Translations under genes and position numbers: made by a program
The notes under the pieces: model-generated
Databases searched by the model: none
The model's input: the letters and a program-made list of their open reading frames with translations, nothing else
What the model was told of the DNA's origin: nothing
Part shown: positions 47,598 through 59,055 of the stretch, in pieces
Layout: the number at the start of each line of letters is the position of its first letter
Position numbering within the stretch: the first letter of the stretch is position 1
DNA from: Typhlomys cinereus
Lineage: Eukaryota > Chordata > Mammalia > Rodentia > Platacanthomyidae
Assembly: GCA_023101885.1 (NCBI GenBank)
Contig: JALPQD010000406.1
Location: 1,674,001-1,738,000, forward strand
Length of the DNA stretch: 64,000 nt
Direction of reading: 5' to 3'

Positions 47598-49995
47598 GAT
47601 GGATTCAGCACAGAATTCTACCAGACATTTAAGGAGTCAATAACACCAATACTCCTTAAACTGTTCCATCAAATAGCAAAGGAAGGAACACTACCAAATT
47701 CCTTCTATGAAGCTAATATCGTCTTAATCCCAAACCCTAATAAAGATTCACTTAAAAAAGAAAACTATAGGCCGATCTCCCTAATGAACACAGACACAAA
47801 GATTCCCAACAAAGTCTTACCAAATCGGATTCAAAAACATTTCAAAAAGATCATTCACAGGGACCAAGTAGGCATCATACCCGGCACGCAAGGTTGGTTC
47901 AACATACGAAAATCAATAGATGTAATTCATCATGTAAACCAGTCCAAAGTCCAAGACCACATGATACTCTTGATAGATGCAGAAAAAGCCTTTGACAAGA
48001 TCCAACAGCTTTTTATGATCAAAACGCTAGAGACGGTAGGAATGGAAGGAACCTTTATCAATATAATAAAAGCTGTATACAACAAGCCCACAGCAAGGAT
48101 TATGCTCAATGGGGAACAATTGGAAGCATTCCCACTTCGATCAGGAACTAGACAAGGCTGTCCACTCTCACCACTTCTATTCAATATTGTACTTGAAGTC
48201 TTAGCTGAAGCCATAAGACAAGAAAGGGACATAAAAGGGATTCAAAATGGCAAGGAAGAAGTCAAGCTATCCCTATTTGCAGATGACATGATCTTATACC
48301 TGAGTGATCCCAAAAACTCCACCAGGAAGCTTCTGGAACTAATTGAGAAGTTCAGCAGGGTGGCAGGATACAAAATAAATGTGCAAAAATCAGAGGCCTT
48401 CCTATATGCCCAGAATGAAAGAAGTGAAAAAGCCTTGAGAGAAACAATCCCATTTACTGTAGCCCCTAAAAAAATGAAATACCTTGGTATAAACCTAACC
48501 AAGGAGGTAAAAGACCTTTACAATGAAAACTTTAAAACCCTAAAGAAAGAAATTGCTGAAGATATCAGAAGGTGGAAAGACCTCCCATGCTCCTGGATTG
48601 GCAGAATCAACATTGTAAAAATGACCATCCTACCAAAGGCAATATACAAATTCAATGCTATACCAATTAAAATCCCAAATCAATTCTTTAAAGAAGTTGA
48701 CCAATTAATCTCAAAATTCATATGGAAGCACAAAAGACCCAGGATAGCAAAGACAATCCTGAGTAACAAAAACACTGCTGGAGGTATTACCATACCGAAC
48801 CTTAGTCTACACTACAAATCCATAGTTATAAAAACTGCCTGGTACTGGCTCCAAAATAGACACACAGATCAATGGATAAGGGTTGAGGATCCAGATATAA
48901 GCCCACAAAAATACAGCCATTTGATCTTCGACAAAGGGGCCCAAAGAATCCAATGGAAAAAGAACAGCATCTTCAACAAATGGTGTTGGCAAAACTGGAT
49001 CTCCACATGCAGAAGATTAATGTTGGAACCGTACTTGTCACCATGTACAAGACTTAATTCCAAATGGATCAAGGACCTTGATATCAGGCCAGAGATTATA
49101 AAAGTCATAGTTGAATGGATAGGGAACTCCCTTGATCTGATTGGGCTAGGCCACCATTTCCTAAACAGACATCCAATGGCACAGTCACTGCTATCAACTC
49201 TCAACAGTTGGGATCTTGTGAAATTAAAGAGCTTCTGTTCCGACAAAGAGATTGTCACACGAGCTCAAAGGCAACCCACAGGGAAGAAAATCTTCACTAA
49301 CCACATATTTGATAGAGCTCTACTGTCCAGAGTGCACAAAGAACTTAGAAAATTAAACACCAAGGAAACCAATGGCCCAATTAAAAAATGGGCCTTGGAA
49401 CTTAAATTTTACCAGAGATGAAATTAAAATGTCTAACAAATATCTTAAAAAATGCTCCACTTCTTTAGCCATCAGGGAAATGCAAATCAAAACTTCCCTG
49501 AGATACCATCTCACCCCGGTCAGGATGGCAAAAATCTACAATACAAACAACACCAAATGCTGGAGAGGATGTGGAGAGAGGGGAACTCTGCTACATTGCT
49601 GGTGGGAATGCAGGCTCATACAGCCATTCTGGCGAGCTGTCTGGAGATTCTTAAAGAAATTAAAGATTGAAATGCCATATGACCCTGCGATTCCACTTTT
49701 GGGAATAACCCCCTATGCAGCAGAGGTTCGCCTCGATAGCACAAGCACGACTATGTTCATAGCAGCACTGTTTACAATAGCTAAGTCATGGAATCAACCT
49801 AAATGTCCAACAGTTGACGAGTGGATAAGGAAACGGTGGTACATCTATACAATGGAGTACTACTCAGCCATCAAAAATGATGAATTACTGGAATTTGCTG
49901 GGAAATGGATGTCATTAGAAACAATTATATCAAGTGAAGTATCCCAATCCCAGAAAGTTAAGCACCGTATGTACTCCCTAATAGGTGGCTTCTAG
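47598..49995 (+). pseudogene. L1 ORF2 remnant: reverse transcriptase and C-terminal domain
   Basis: L1 ORF2 encodes the endonuclease/reverse transcriptase that copies L1 RNA into target DNA. Here translation starts at the sequence [12 protein letters not shown]. Counting from the ATG at 47403, the RT motifs are visible: block [15 protein letters not shown] (catalytic D at residue 192), block [16 protein letters not shown] (from residue 247) and block C FADDMILY (residues 292-295, both Asp kept). Thumb and C-terminal regions follow, with the CX3CX7HX4C cysteine motif (codons at 49558, 49570, 49594, 49609) kept in the second frame. An extra base near 49407 moves the frame: the first frame stops at 49421 and the second runs to the stop at 49993-49995. 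The ATG at 47403 and the first 65 codons come from the SINE upstream, not from L1. Endonuclease is missing, so no functional protein is expected. Confidence 0.95.
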
Positions 49996-51022
49996 TACCA
50001 AACTCACCCAGCCCACATTGAGACACTCAAGGGTAAACCTATGTAATACGGTAATTGCACGGATTGTGAACAGGAGGGATGGGGTTGGAGGGCCACACCA
50101 GACACAAGGAGAGAGGGGACCATGTTACAGCAGAGAAAATCGACCTCCAAGGAATGCAAGTTAGTAATGTGACACCTGGTTAAGTTCACAGACGTTCGTT
50201 CCTGATCATGTACAACTGAGGGGGTATGATCTCACCAGAAGGGGAGGCCATATAGACTGGCAGATGAAAAGAGACAATTTTGCAAATGGGTGACTGATGC
50301 CTCCCTCACGAGGTTTCCTGCTTTTATTACATCTACCCTTGAATGTACTATTATAACAAGACTCCAGTTTAACAGTTTTTTGTCTCTGACCAGGGGGGTG
50401 ACATACAGTGCCCATCAGGATGGAGTGAAGGGCATTGCAGGAGCAACAAAACTGCAAAAGAAAATCAACACACCACAATCCAGAACTTCAGAGACTCTAT
50501 ATCATCCACATAGAACTAAACCAGCCTAATCTCCCTCCATCCTGAAGCTCAGGGACATTTGTGGAAGAGGGGGCGGTAAGATTGTAAGAGCAAAAGGATG
50601 GGGGGAGCAATGATTTGAAGAGTCTCCACACTAGATAGGGCTGAAGCAATCATAATAGGACTTTGCATGCCCTGCGCCATGTCTGTCACACTATTGACCT
50701 CACAAAGTCTAGCATCGGCAAAAGGCACCAAGATCCTTGGAGGCAGGGGATTGATGGCCACAGTAGTGTTCCTATGCTTAAGGGGAAAACAGGAAAGGGT
50801 TCAGGGAAATGCCACTGGGTCCTTTTAAGTCATCGGAAAGGAGGACCAAGAGGAGAGTTAGGCATACACAATAAAGGACTCTCTGGAAACTGGGGGGAGG
50901 CACTGGGAGATGGGGAGGGAGGGAGGGGGAGCAGGGGGTTCAGGGGGAGAAGGAGGGGAGAGGGAAATGGTCTACCTATTAAGTTTGTATAAGCGGAAAT
51001 AATAATAAAAAATGTTATAATA
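49996..51022 (+). other. L1 3' UTR with G-rich tract
   Basis: This is about 1 kb after the ORF2 stop. The end is guanine-rich (50891-50967: GGGGGGAGG, GGGGAGGGAGGGAGGGGG, GGGGG), a feature of mammalian L1 3' UTRs that can fold as a G-quadruplex. Its reverse complement recurs as the C-rich tracts of the truncated copies at 36526 and 58443. An open frame of 109 codons (50663-50992) lies over the repeat and is not a gene. Confidence 0.9.
51004..51009 (+). promoter_or_regulatory. L1 polyadenylation signal
   Basis: AATAAA a few bases before the A-rich end of the L1, in the place expected for its own polyadenylation signal. Confidence 0.6.
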
Positions 51023-51054
51023 AAAAATAAAAGTAAGTAAAATAAAAAAATCAC
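51023..51054 (+). mobile_element. B3-like SINE, right part (A-rich tail)
   Basis: The remaining A-rich tail of the SINE at 47362-47597 after the L1 and its second target duplication copy, ending before the outer repeat at 51055-51070. Confidence 0.6.
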
Positions 51055-51070
51055 AAGAAAGTAGTCACTC

Positions 51071-51871
51071 AAAAGAATGATAGATTATTTCTCAGAATTA
51101 TAATAAAACTGATGTTAGTAATCACAGGAATGAACCCTGATAAGACGTTTAATTTATTTTCAATGGAAAGGTTATAATATGAAAGTAACCTGCTGAAGAA
51201 GATTCTGCAGTTTCTTTAGAATTAAAGAAGTTATATATTGGGTTTCTATTGAATTCTGGCAGTTTATATCAAGTTTGTTCCTGAATACTGTTCTATGGAG
51301 AAAAAGGATGGCCTTTTAGGGATATTTTTAGTTTTAGATTTTTTAGTCACTTTATTTTCCTTGTGATTACAGAGTTTTTGAATCACGGGTTCAGATGATA
51401 CTCCATATTATTCCATTAGCTTAATAAAATAAAACTTGTGTTTCCTATGCAACAAAAATGAAAATTATCTGCACAATATCATGTTTATAAATGTGATCCC
51501 TAAGCCACAGCATGATGGATTATAGTCTCACTGAACTTTCAATATGAGTTCTTACACAGAAAGGAAAAGGAAATTCACTTTGAACTGAATTGAGATAAAC
51601 ATATCTCATAAGTGAATCACGTTTCAATAATTCACAAGCAGTAAAAACCCAAACTAAGCCAAAGAGATATATTGCAAATGCTGTACTTTGCATCAAAAAC
51701 AATATTACCATAATATTAAATAAGATGCCCAATTTATCAAAAGATTTCTCTTCTCTACCTTTTCATAAAACATGATTCAAAATATGTTACATTAATATTA
51801 AACAAAATTGCATATATTATAACAATATAAATAGAGTTAGTTACATTATCTTGAAGCCTTTGAAACTGTTT
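51071..51871. other. AT-rich stretch, nothing recognised
   Basis: Unique AT-rich DNA with no gene signature. Confidence 0.5.
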
Positions 51872-51879
51872 TGTTATCT

Positions 51880-51884
<5 letters not shown>

Positions 51885-51931
<47 letters not shown>

Positions 51932-52174
51932 TGTGTGTGTGTGTCTTTTTGTTTAACCAGAGGTTAAAATGACTTCCAAAATCATCCTGAATCATGGATT
52001 TCTCTAGCTCCTTTTTGCTTTTGCGCTGAGATGCCCAGGTTTCAACTACCAGGGTTGGAAATGAAGGCTGCCACCATGTCCATATGATATAATTGCATGG
52101 GATCTGGGATCATAATTCAGGTCCTTCTACTTAGGAGGGAGAGGCTTAACCTTTAAATCATCTCTACAGTTCTC
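51885..52174 (-). mobile_element. Older relative of the local tRNA-headed SINE (minus strand)
   Basis: A (TG)n run (51885-51944) leads into ATGACTTCCAAAATCATCCT, GATTTCTCTAGCTCCTTTTT, ATTCAGGTCCTTCTACTTAG, GAGGGAGAGGCTTAACCTTT and AATCATCTCTACAG, the reversed layout of the SINE family (CA stretch, body, then AGGCTTAACCCCTGAGCCACC). TGTTATCTCTTTT (51872-51884) and TGTTATCTTTT (52175-52185) flank it. CpG sites are lost, so it is an old copy. Confidence 0.75.
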
Positions 52175-52185
52175 TGTTATCTTTT

Positions 52186-53228
52186 ATGAGCCAAAAATAC
52201 ACTACATTTTATGAAAGACTATAAGCAATTTTTTTGCTTGGAAATTTCTTGAAAACATAAAAGTAAAATTTTTCCTATATCTTTTTATGTTCAAGATAAT
52301 GTTTTTATTTCCCAGTAAAATTCAAGGCAATAATATTCTCTTATTTTTTAAATGCACCATTCTAGCGCTCTTTATGAAGTAGCAAATATTTCACATCTTT
52401 GTTTAATCTAGTTTAAATATCTCTACCTTTGTATTTGGCCCTTATTAAACTTTTGGAAATAATTTAAAGATATTAAATAATTATTTTATATTTAAGGTAG
52501 AAGAAATACATATTGTTGGCCCAAAGAGACACAAATTTAGTGTGTTAAAAATCCATAATCCAAAGCTGATATGCTGATGCTGATATAAAGACATGACTAA
52601 ACATTTAGCAGAACATGCATTTGCACGTGGCTCTGATTCTCATTTGCACATCATCAATCAGCATGACAGGAAAGAGCATACCAACTTCAGTAGCCAAGGG
52701 GACTTGCTTCTGATCTGACCACAAAATATCAGAAGGAAGAGCTGAGAAGGAGTATACTTTCTGGATTGTAGTCGTCAAGTCTGGCAAACTACTTAATGAG
52801 TAATCTCTCCATCTTATGAACCTGCCTAGGTTACACCTATTACCCAATGTGTCTTCCCACATCAGTTAGATAATCCTCCACAGGCTTGCTCAGGGGTTTC
52901 CTTAGCCAAGCAACTCTTCACAGATGTGCCCAAAGACTTGACATTTGCAATTCACAACCATAGCTACCAAACACCTCCCTTATGCTATTTTCTTCTCTTA
53001 TCCATGTGGGACCAGATGTGTTATTTGGTAAAAATTATCTGACTCTGAAAAGTAGGCTTATAAGAGACTAATGGGATCATTGATGCTAAATTTATGCAAA
53101 GATTAATATATTAATTTGAAGATGGAAATGTATATAAAACCTATACTCATAATTCTTTTTTTAAGTAGGAGTTTTTCAAATTTGATGGTCACTTAAGTAA
53201 TTTTACACTTGAGTACGTGTCTGAAAAG
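52186..53228. other. AT-rich region, nothing recognised
   Basis: No repeat family or coding frame above background (longest 85 codons, minus, 52605-52862). Confidence 0.5.
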
Positions 53229-53312
53229 TTGTTTTTTAAATTTAATTTTATTTTTTTCTATTATTTTTATTTATTTTTTCCAATCAAACAAACTTAATAG
53301 CTATCCCATTAA
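53229..53312 (-). mobile_element. Very short L1 3'-terminal fragment
   Basis: A T-rich run then TTCCAATCAAACAAACTTAA TAGCTATCCC resembles the reverse complement of the last 35-40 bases of the L1 3' UTR (TTCCACTCATACAAACTTAG at 36550). Too short to find target duplications. Confidence 0.5.
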
Positions 53313-53984
53313 GCGATTTCACTTTAAAATCTTCTAAAATTATATCTTCCAAGAGAAGCTTCATAATAAGTATAGATGGTTGACACATAATCTATTCAGT
53401 TCCTAAAGCTGACTTTACACATACAATGAAAAAACACAAACTTGGAGAAATATATGAACAGGTATTAGTGTAATACCATAGTAGTAAAATAGACATTTAA
53501 AATTTACCTAGTTCGTTTTCATATTTTACCAAATTAAATGTTTTAAAGTGAACAATCTTGGGTATACTGTGAGGAAGAAGCAACACCTGTCATTGACATA
53601 TGAACTGGGAGGGCCCTGCAGTGAGACCTAGCTCCACAGTTCTGAATGTGACCATGAAAATTTTCTGCATATAATTGTATAGACAAGGTCATCAGGGAGG
53701 TTTTCATCTGCATAATTATCCTCTTCCAATAGTTCATTGTTCCACAATGTCCCTTTAACTATGTCATCAACAGGATAGAAACTTAGACCTTCCCCTTATA
53801 GTATATGCCACAAATTATTTCTTTCGCACTTTTAAAATTTTGAAAGGGCTATAAATCACTTTTAATTATTTATCTTATCTTCATCCTCCCTAATAATTTT
53901 GAAGGATAAATTATTCCAGTAATAAAAAAAACTCCAAAATATGAATCTAGTGCCAAGAATTCATTCTCATGGTTGGCACCTCCA
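53313..53984. other. AT-rich stretch, nothing recognised
   Basis: No feature supported. Confidence 0.5.
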
Positions 53985-54060
53985 AGCTACTGAGTTTATG
54001 TCTATGCTATACACTACAATGCAAGGTAGAGAGTTCAATCCCTATGTTGATATGAGCACT
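53985..54060 (+). mobile_element. Possible ID-like SINE remnant
   Basis: GCTACTGAGTTTATGTCTAT and ACAATGCAAGGTAGAGAGTT CAATCCCTATG resemble the tRNA-like body of an ID element ending in the B box 'gttcaatccc'. Only about 70 bases, heavily decayed. Confidence 0.35.
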
Positions 54061-55621
54061 TTTCACTGAAAATTGTGTATTATTATATTGTGTTCTACAA
54101 TATATAGGTATATATATGTTTTAAGGTGATTTATATTTAAAAGGAGCCTTTCCAAAACATTAACACTATGAATTTCCTAGGTTGCTAATTCACCTGGCCA
54201 GCCTATTTATATTAATATTGACAATTCAAGTTTATGTTTTCCGCCTAAAAAAGAAGACAAATTTGTATTCATAGCCTTACTGTATATAACTTTACTAATC
54301 ATATGCAGCAGTCATTATTAAATATCAGTGCAGGAAGATCAAGGGTATCAATTTATTTAAACTGAGCTCATGTGCAAACATGGTGAAAATTTGATCTGGC
54401 TTTTGTTCTATGGGCTAGGAAAGTAATCTATTCATATATGACATAGTATCTTTATTGATGATCATGTGGATCAGATGACTAGGTTTTCCCACATAGTGGT
54501 CTTAGAGCATGGAATAGTCATGACTTAAAAAAATAATGTGTTTTAGAAAAATAATAGGTGATATGATATCACTTGATATTCTGACTCAAGTAGACTATAA
54601 ACTCCTTAGTCAATCATGTCAGTGGAATGAGAACTTCTGCAGCATTCTGTAAACCCTATTTCCAATCAGTTTCTGGGTTAAAAGAATCTGCACCAAGAAC
54701 TTAACACATTTCAACAACAAATAAAATTTAAGTTTGCCATCTTTTCTCCTTAAGTACTTTTTTTTCTTACTTTGGGTATTCAAGTATGCATTATTGCATT
54801 ATAATTAATCACAATTTTTATTTACATTGACTTCTTTAATGGACTATTATATTTCAAAGCCTTTGTTTTACAAGAACAGTTGATCTAAAAATCAAAGACA
54901 GTCTAAGGAAGTAGAAATTCAAACTTACATGTTTGCTTACCTTTTGGTTGCACAAAAATGCCAACCATCTAATATCAATCTTAATCAGTCTATAGTGCTG
55001 ACAATTACAAATCAGGATTAATAATTAAAATGTATACTTGGGAAATTAAATGGCAAAAATTCTGTATATTGATTGCTAATCATGGGCTAAGTCATCATGT
55101 CAATTTGTGAAAAAGAAATCACATCTATTTTCAAAGACGGAGGAGAAAGAGGGAGGCAAGTGAGTAAGTTCTTTAAAATTTACTAGAAGCGAGTCTAAAC
55201 TTCTAAATTATCTCCCTTTTTTAAAATCCCATGCTTGGTACTAATACTAAATGCATTTTGTCCTTGTCAAAACAGCTCCCAATCCTATTTTAAGGCTGAT
55301 TTGATTAAGGATAAAATATCTCAAGGCTAATGCACTATGTAAATTTTGATTAGCAGGATCATCAAAAATACAAGGAATAGCTTATTTAATCACATAAATA
55401 TAGGAGTATGTATTTTTATGAACTCAAACTGTTAGATAGTTGTCCATTGAACATTTTTATTTACAACAAATTTGTAGGCTCCCTTCTTGATGTTTCAAGA
55501 AAGCATAAGATAAATAAGATAATTAACAAAACAGAAGTATCAGGCATATACCTTATTTTACACAATACACTTTCAAGAGGCCTCAAAATTCAATGTGAAC
55601 CTTACCTATCAAATTGTCCCA
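54061..55621. other. AT-rich region, nothing recognised
   Basis: No gene or repeat family supported. Confidence 0.5.
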
Positions 55622-55735
55622 GAACATTGTGCAACTAGATTTCATTGTATATAAACAGCAAAATATTTTATACTAACTGAACATTGTGCAACTAGATTTC
55701 ATTGTATATAAACAGCAAAATATTTTATACTAACT
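55622..55735. repeat. Perfect 57-bp tandem duplication
   Basis: Two identical adjacent units, 55622-55678 and 55679-55735, each starting GAACATTGTGCAACTAGATT and ending TATACTAACT. AT-rich, no resemblance to a transposon. Confidence 0.95.
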
Positions 55736-56688
55736 GAAGGGAAAAAGTAAAATAAGACAGAAAATATTGCATGAACTAAAGATCAGTTATACTTCTAGTG
55801 AAAGAATATACAATGCCACATACATTTATACATATTTAAGTATGTATACAACTATATAATTATAGCTATACCAACTGTAAGACTCAGAGAAAATTAATTT
55901 AAAAGAGCTATCTACTGTGAGCATATTAAATATCATATATGAAAGAATGAGTATGGTATGTATAACTTTTTATTTTTTATCATTTCTCATGTTAAAGATT
56001 AAAGTAATACTAACATGTATGAAAAATTTAATAAAATGCTTAGAAATTACACTCACTGAATAAAGCTACTTTACTACATTTAAACTTTAGTTCATATGTT
56101 TTACAATGCCTGTATTGAAAAATGCCATACTATTCAGATGCATGTTTTTCAAGCATCCCATTTCTTATGCTTGAATATTGGACTCTGTGATAGACTGAAT
56201 TCTATCTCTTCAAACAAACCAATATTGAAGTACCATATCCAAGTACCTCAGCATGTAATTGTACTTGGATATGTATTAAAACATCATTAAGTGTAAAGGA
56301 TGTTAATAATGTAGGATCTGTCCCCAATTCCTTTATTAAAAAAGGAAAATAAAAATAAAACTCAACAAATTGTGTACACAGCAAGACACCAGGACTACAT
56401 ATATATAAAAGGAAGACATTCAAGGAAGGTATAATCTCTAAACCAAGGAGGAAAGCCTCATAAGCAATCAAAACAAAACCTCACCAAGATTTTGATTTGC
56501 AATCTTAAGAACTGGAATGTATATACTAGAAGAGAATTCGAGCCTACAAGTTGTTCTTTCATCTCCACATCTGATCTGTGGCACACATGGGCCACTCACC
56601 ACAGATAACCAAATAATTGTAAAAATATGATAAAACTTAGAGTGCATCAAAGGGCACAATTTTTCTGTCTTTTAGTAGAAATATGCTT
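55736..56688. other. AT-rich region, nothing recognised
   Basis: Short frames only (64-89 codons), opposite-strand overlaps, no domain. Confidence 0.5.
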
Positions 56689-56700
56689 AAGAATTTTCCT

Positions 56701-56907
56701 GGTGCTGGAGAAGTGACTCAAGGGTTAAGCCTCTGCCTTGCAGGTAGAAGGTCCTGAGTTCGGATCCTAAAACCCACTTATAGATGCCAGGCAGAAACCG
56801 GGGCGGCCTGCGTTTCTGGCCCTGGTAGGGCGGAGCCTGTGAATCCCAGGGCAGAGTAACCAAGGTGGTGAAGGCGTCCGTGGTGGTTCCCTGATTCGTC
56901 CGTGGTC

Positions 56908-56958
<51 letters not shown>

Positions 56959-57004
56959 ATTGAATAAATAATAAAATAATAAAAAAGCTTTAAAAAAGAA
57001 AAAA
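56701..57004 (+). mobile_element. Young tRNA-headed SINE, copy 5
   Basis: The head GGTGCTGGAGAAGTGACTCA AGGGTTAAGCCTCTGCC and a B-box-like GAGTTCGGATCC are kept, followed by GGGGCGGCCTGCG, TTCGTCCGTGG, a pure (CA)n of about 43 bases (56911-56953) and an A-rich tail. AAGAATTTTCCT flanks it (56689-56700 and 57005-57016). A 90-codon minus-strand frame is repeat-derived. Confidence 0.92.
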
Positions 57005-57191
57005 AAGAATTTTCCTATATAGCATGATGAATATTGCCATATATTGTTTTCTTGAATTTTGGTGAGAGTACAAAACTATGTATGTGAAGTAAGTGGCATG
57101 CTAATGAGTTTTATTTAGACATTTGTAACTGAAACATATTTTGAAAAATGTATCATATTGTATAAAAATCAAATATTTATATCAAATAAAA

Positions 57192-57467
57192 TATTTTTTA
57201 TTTTCATTCATTTAGACAGAGAGTGAGAGACAGAGAGAGGGCATTGTGTGTTCCTGTGGAGGACCAAAGGTGACTTCGGGAATCATCCTGGATTATTTCT
57301 ACCTCCATTTTGCTTTGCTCTGGAATGTCCGAGGCTCTATCCACCAAGACCTGAAGTGCAGGCCACAGCTGTTTTGGCCAGGCTCTTTTATTTGAAACCT
57401 GGGAACCAAACTCAGGACCTCCTGCTTATAAGGCAGAGGTTCAACCCCTGAGTCATCTCTCCAGCCC
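57192..57467 (-). mobile_element. Older relative of the local tRNA-headed SINE (minus strand)
   Basis: The T-rich tail at about 57192, GGAGGACCAAAGGTGACTTC, GGGAATCATCCTGGATT, GTGCAGGCCACAGCTG, AACTCAGGACCTCCTGCTTA, TAAGGCAGAGGTTCAACCCC and TGAGTCATCTCTCCAGCCC follow the family in reverse. The purine tract GACAGAGAGTGAGAGACAGA near the tail replaces the CA stretch. CpG decay is marked. Confidence 0.75.
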
Positions 57468-58104
57468 TAATTAGAATTCCTTTAAAAAGTATCTAAGATA
57501 AATAAATCTAAGGTAAATAAAAAAGGAAAACTTTGTTACATCTATTAATCATTTAAAATGTACAATGTAAAATAGTGTCTTTCAAGCTCACAATCTACCT
57601 GGAAAAACTTACATACCCACATGAACATATATATGAAGCAAAAGTGATATGTAGTAATACTTTTAACTAAATAACTTGCCTAAATACATAAATAGGCAAA
57701 TGTGTCATTTGAAACTATCTTTCAATAGTATGACTGAAGAAAGTCAGCCCTGTGCATTTGGAGAGGAAGGTCTGACTTTTGTTTCCAAATGTCTAAAATG
57801 ACAAACTAGTCTTTTGATTGATACCAGTTTCTAGGCTACATATTTATTAGTTTCATAATATTCTATTCCTATTTACTAAGAGAAAGATTGCTTATGACAT
57901 GATGAAGACTAAAGGGATCTTAAAATACAAATAATTTAAGTGTTTTTGAAATAGAATATATATGTGCCCAGATGACAGGCACCAAACTATGCTCCTGATT
58001 CTAGAATTTGCAGAAATGATCATCAGGGATATCAGAGAATTGCTGCTTGTTTTTATTTTGTGAAGAATTTGAATATTAAACAAGAAGTATAGAGATCACT
58101 TTTT
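57468..58104. other. AT-rich stretch, nothing recognised
   Basis: No feature supported. Confidence 0.5.
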
Positions 58105-58427
58105 CTATTTTCATGTATATGTGATTCTATGTATGTGTGTGTACAATCATATGTGTGCTTATGAATATGTGTTTCTTGTGCATTTGCTTGGGCATGCACA
58201 TGAAACTAGAGGCTGGTATTATAATTATTCTTGATTCCCTTTCCATCACAGACTTTTGAGGAAGGATATTTAATCAAACCTTCATTTCACTGATCTGACT
58301 AGTCTTTTGACAGCTTGCTTTGTGCATTTTCGAATGCTACCTTCCAAAGATGGGATTACACAATGGCAAGTATAGCAACCTGATATTTCAGGTGAGATAA
58401 TGATGACCTAAATTCCAGTCTGTGTCC
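58105..58427 (-). mobile_element. B4-like SINE remnant, 3' flank hit by an L1
   Basis: The TG-rich leader, AGAGGCTGGTATTATAATTA, CACTGATCTGACTAGTC, TTTTGACAGCTTGC and CAAAGATGGGATTACACAAT are the reversed order of a B1-containing composite SINE. The right part ends where the L1 at 58443 was inserted. Diverged. Confidence 0.5.
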
Positions 58428-58442
58428 CCAGATCTTTTTTTT

Positions 58443-59040
58443 TTTGTCATGTTTTTTTTTATTACCAATTAATTATACATTTATAATTTTTTACCCACGT
58501 TCCCTCCCTGCCCCCCCTCACTCCCCCTCCCCTTCCCCCAGTGTTTCCCCCCCACATTCCCAGAGAGTCCTTTATTGTGTACGCCCTAACTCTCCTCTGG
58601 GTTCCTCCTCCCTCCGATGACATATAAGGACCCAGTGGGCATTTCCATACGCCCTTTCTCTTGTTCCCCTTAAGCATAAGATCACTACTATGGCTGTCAA
58701 TCCCTTGCCTCCATGGGGCTCGGTGCCCTTAACAGATGCTAGAATAGTTAATTGTGACAAATATCTGTGTATTATGAGGGCAACAGTGCGCTGGACATTG
58801 CGCAGGGCATTGCAAAGTCCCATTATGATTGCTTTGGCCCCAACTATTGTTGAGAATCTGCTGCAAATCGTTGCTCCTCCCATCCTTTTGCTCTTACAAA
58901 TCTTACCGCCCCCTCTTCCGCAAATGTCCCTGAGCTCCAGGATGGGGGGAGAGATTAGGCTGTCCCTAGTTCTATGTGATTGATATCGAGTCTCTGAAGT
59001 TCTGGATTGTGGTTTGTTGATTTTCTTTTGCAGTTGTTTG
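58443..59040 (-). mobile_element. 5'-truncated L1 3' end with perfect 15-bp target duplication
   Basis: On the plus strand: T-rich tail, CCAATTAATTATACATTTAT, a C-rich tract (58499-58556), CTTTATTGTGTACGCCC, ATAAGGACCCAGTGGGC, CTTGCCTCCATGGGGCTC, AACAGATGCTAGAATAG and TCTGGATTGTGGTTTGTTGA. The match to the L1 at 50.4-51.0 kb is clear in reverse complement. CCCAGATCTTTTTTT occurs at 58428-58442 and 59041-59055. Relative to the other copies it has about 30 extra bases at 58745-58772 (ATAGTTAATTGTGACAAATA...), so it belongs to a different L1 subfamily. Minus-strand frames of 71 and 177 codons lie over the UTR and are not genes. Confidence 0.92.
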
Positions 59041-59055
59041 CCCAGATCTTTTTTT

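Larger units (their letters stand above)
47598..51022 (+). mobile_element. 5'-truncated LINE-1, 3.4 kb, with target duplication
   Basis: The insertion carries the 3' part of L1 ORF2, a 1-kb 3' UTR with a G-rich tract and an A-rich end. A 16-bp repeat AAAAATAAAAGTAAGT precedes (47582-47597) and follows (51023-51038) it exactly, identifying both ends. The 5' UTR, ORF1, endonuclease domain and the N-terminal part of ORF2 are absent, the usual result of incomplete reverse transcription. ORF2 is open for about 1.8 kb with a single frameshift, so the copy is fairly young. It cannot be autonomous. Confidence 0.95.

Noticed and set aside
50663..50992. 109-codon frame rich in Gly and Arg
   Set aside because: It is a translation of the G-rich L1 3' UTR.
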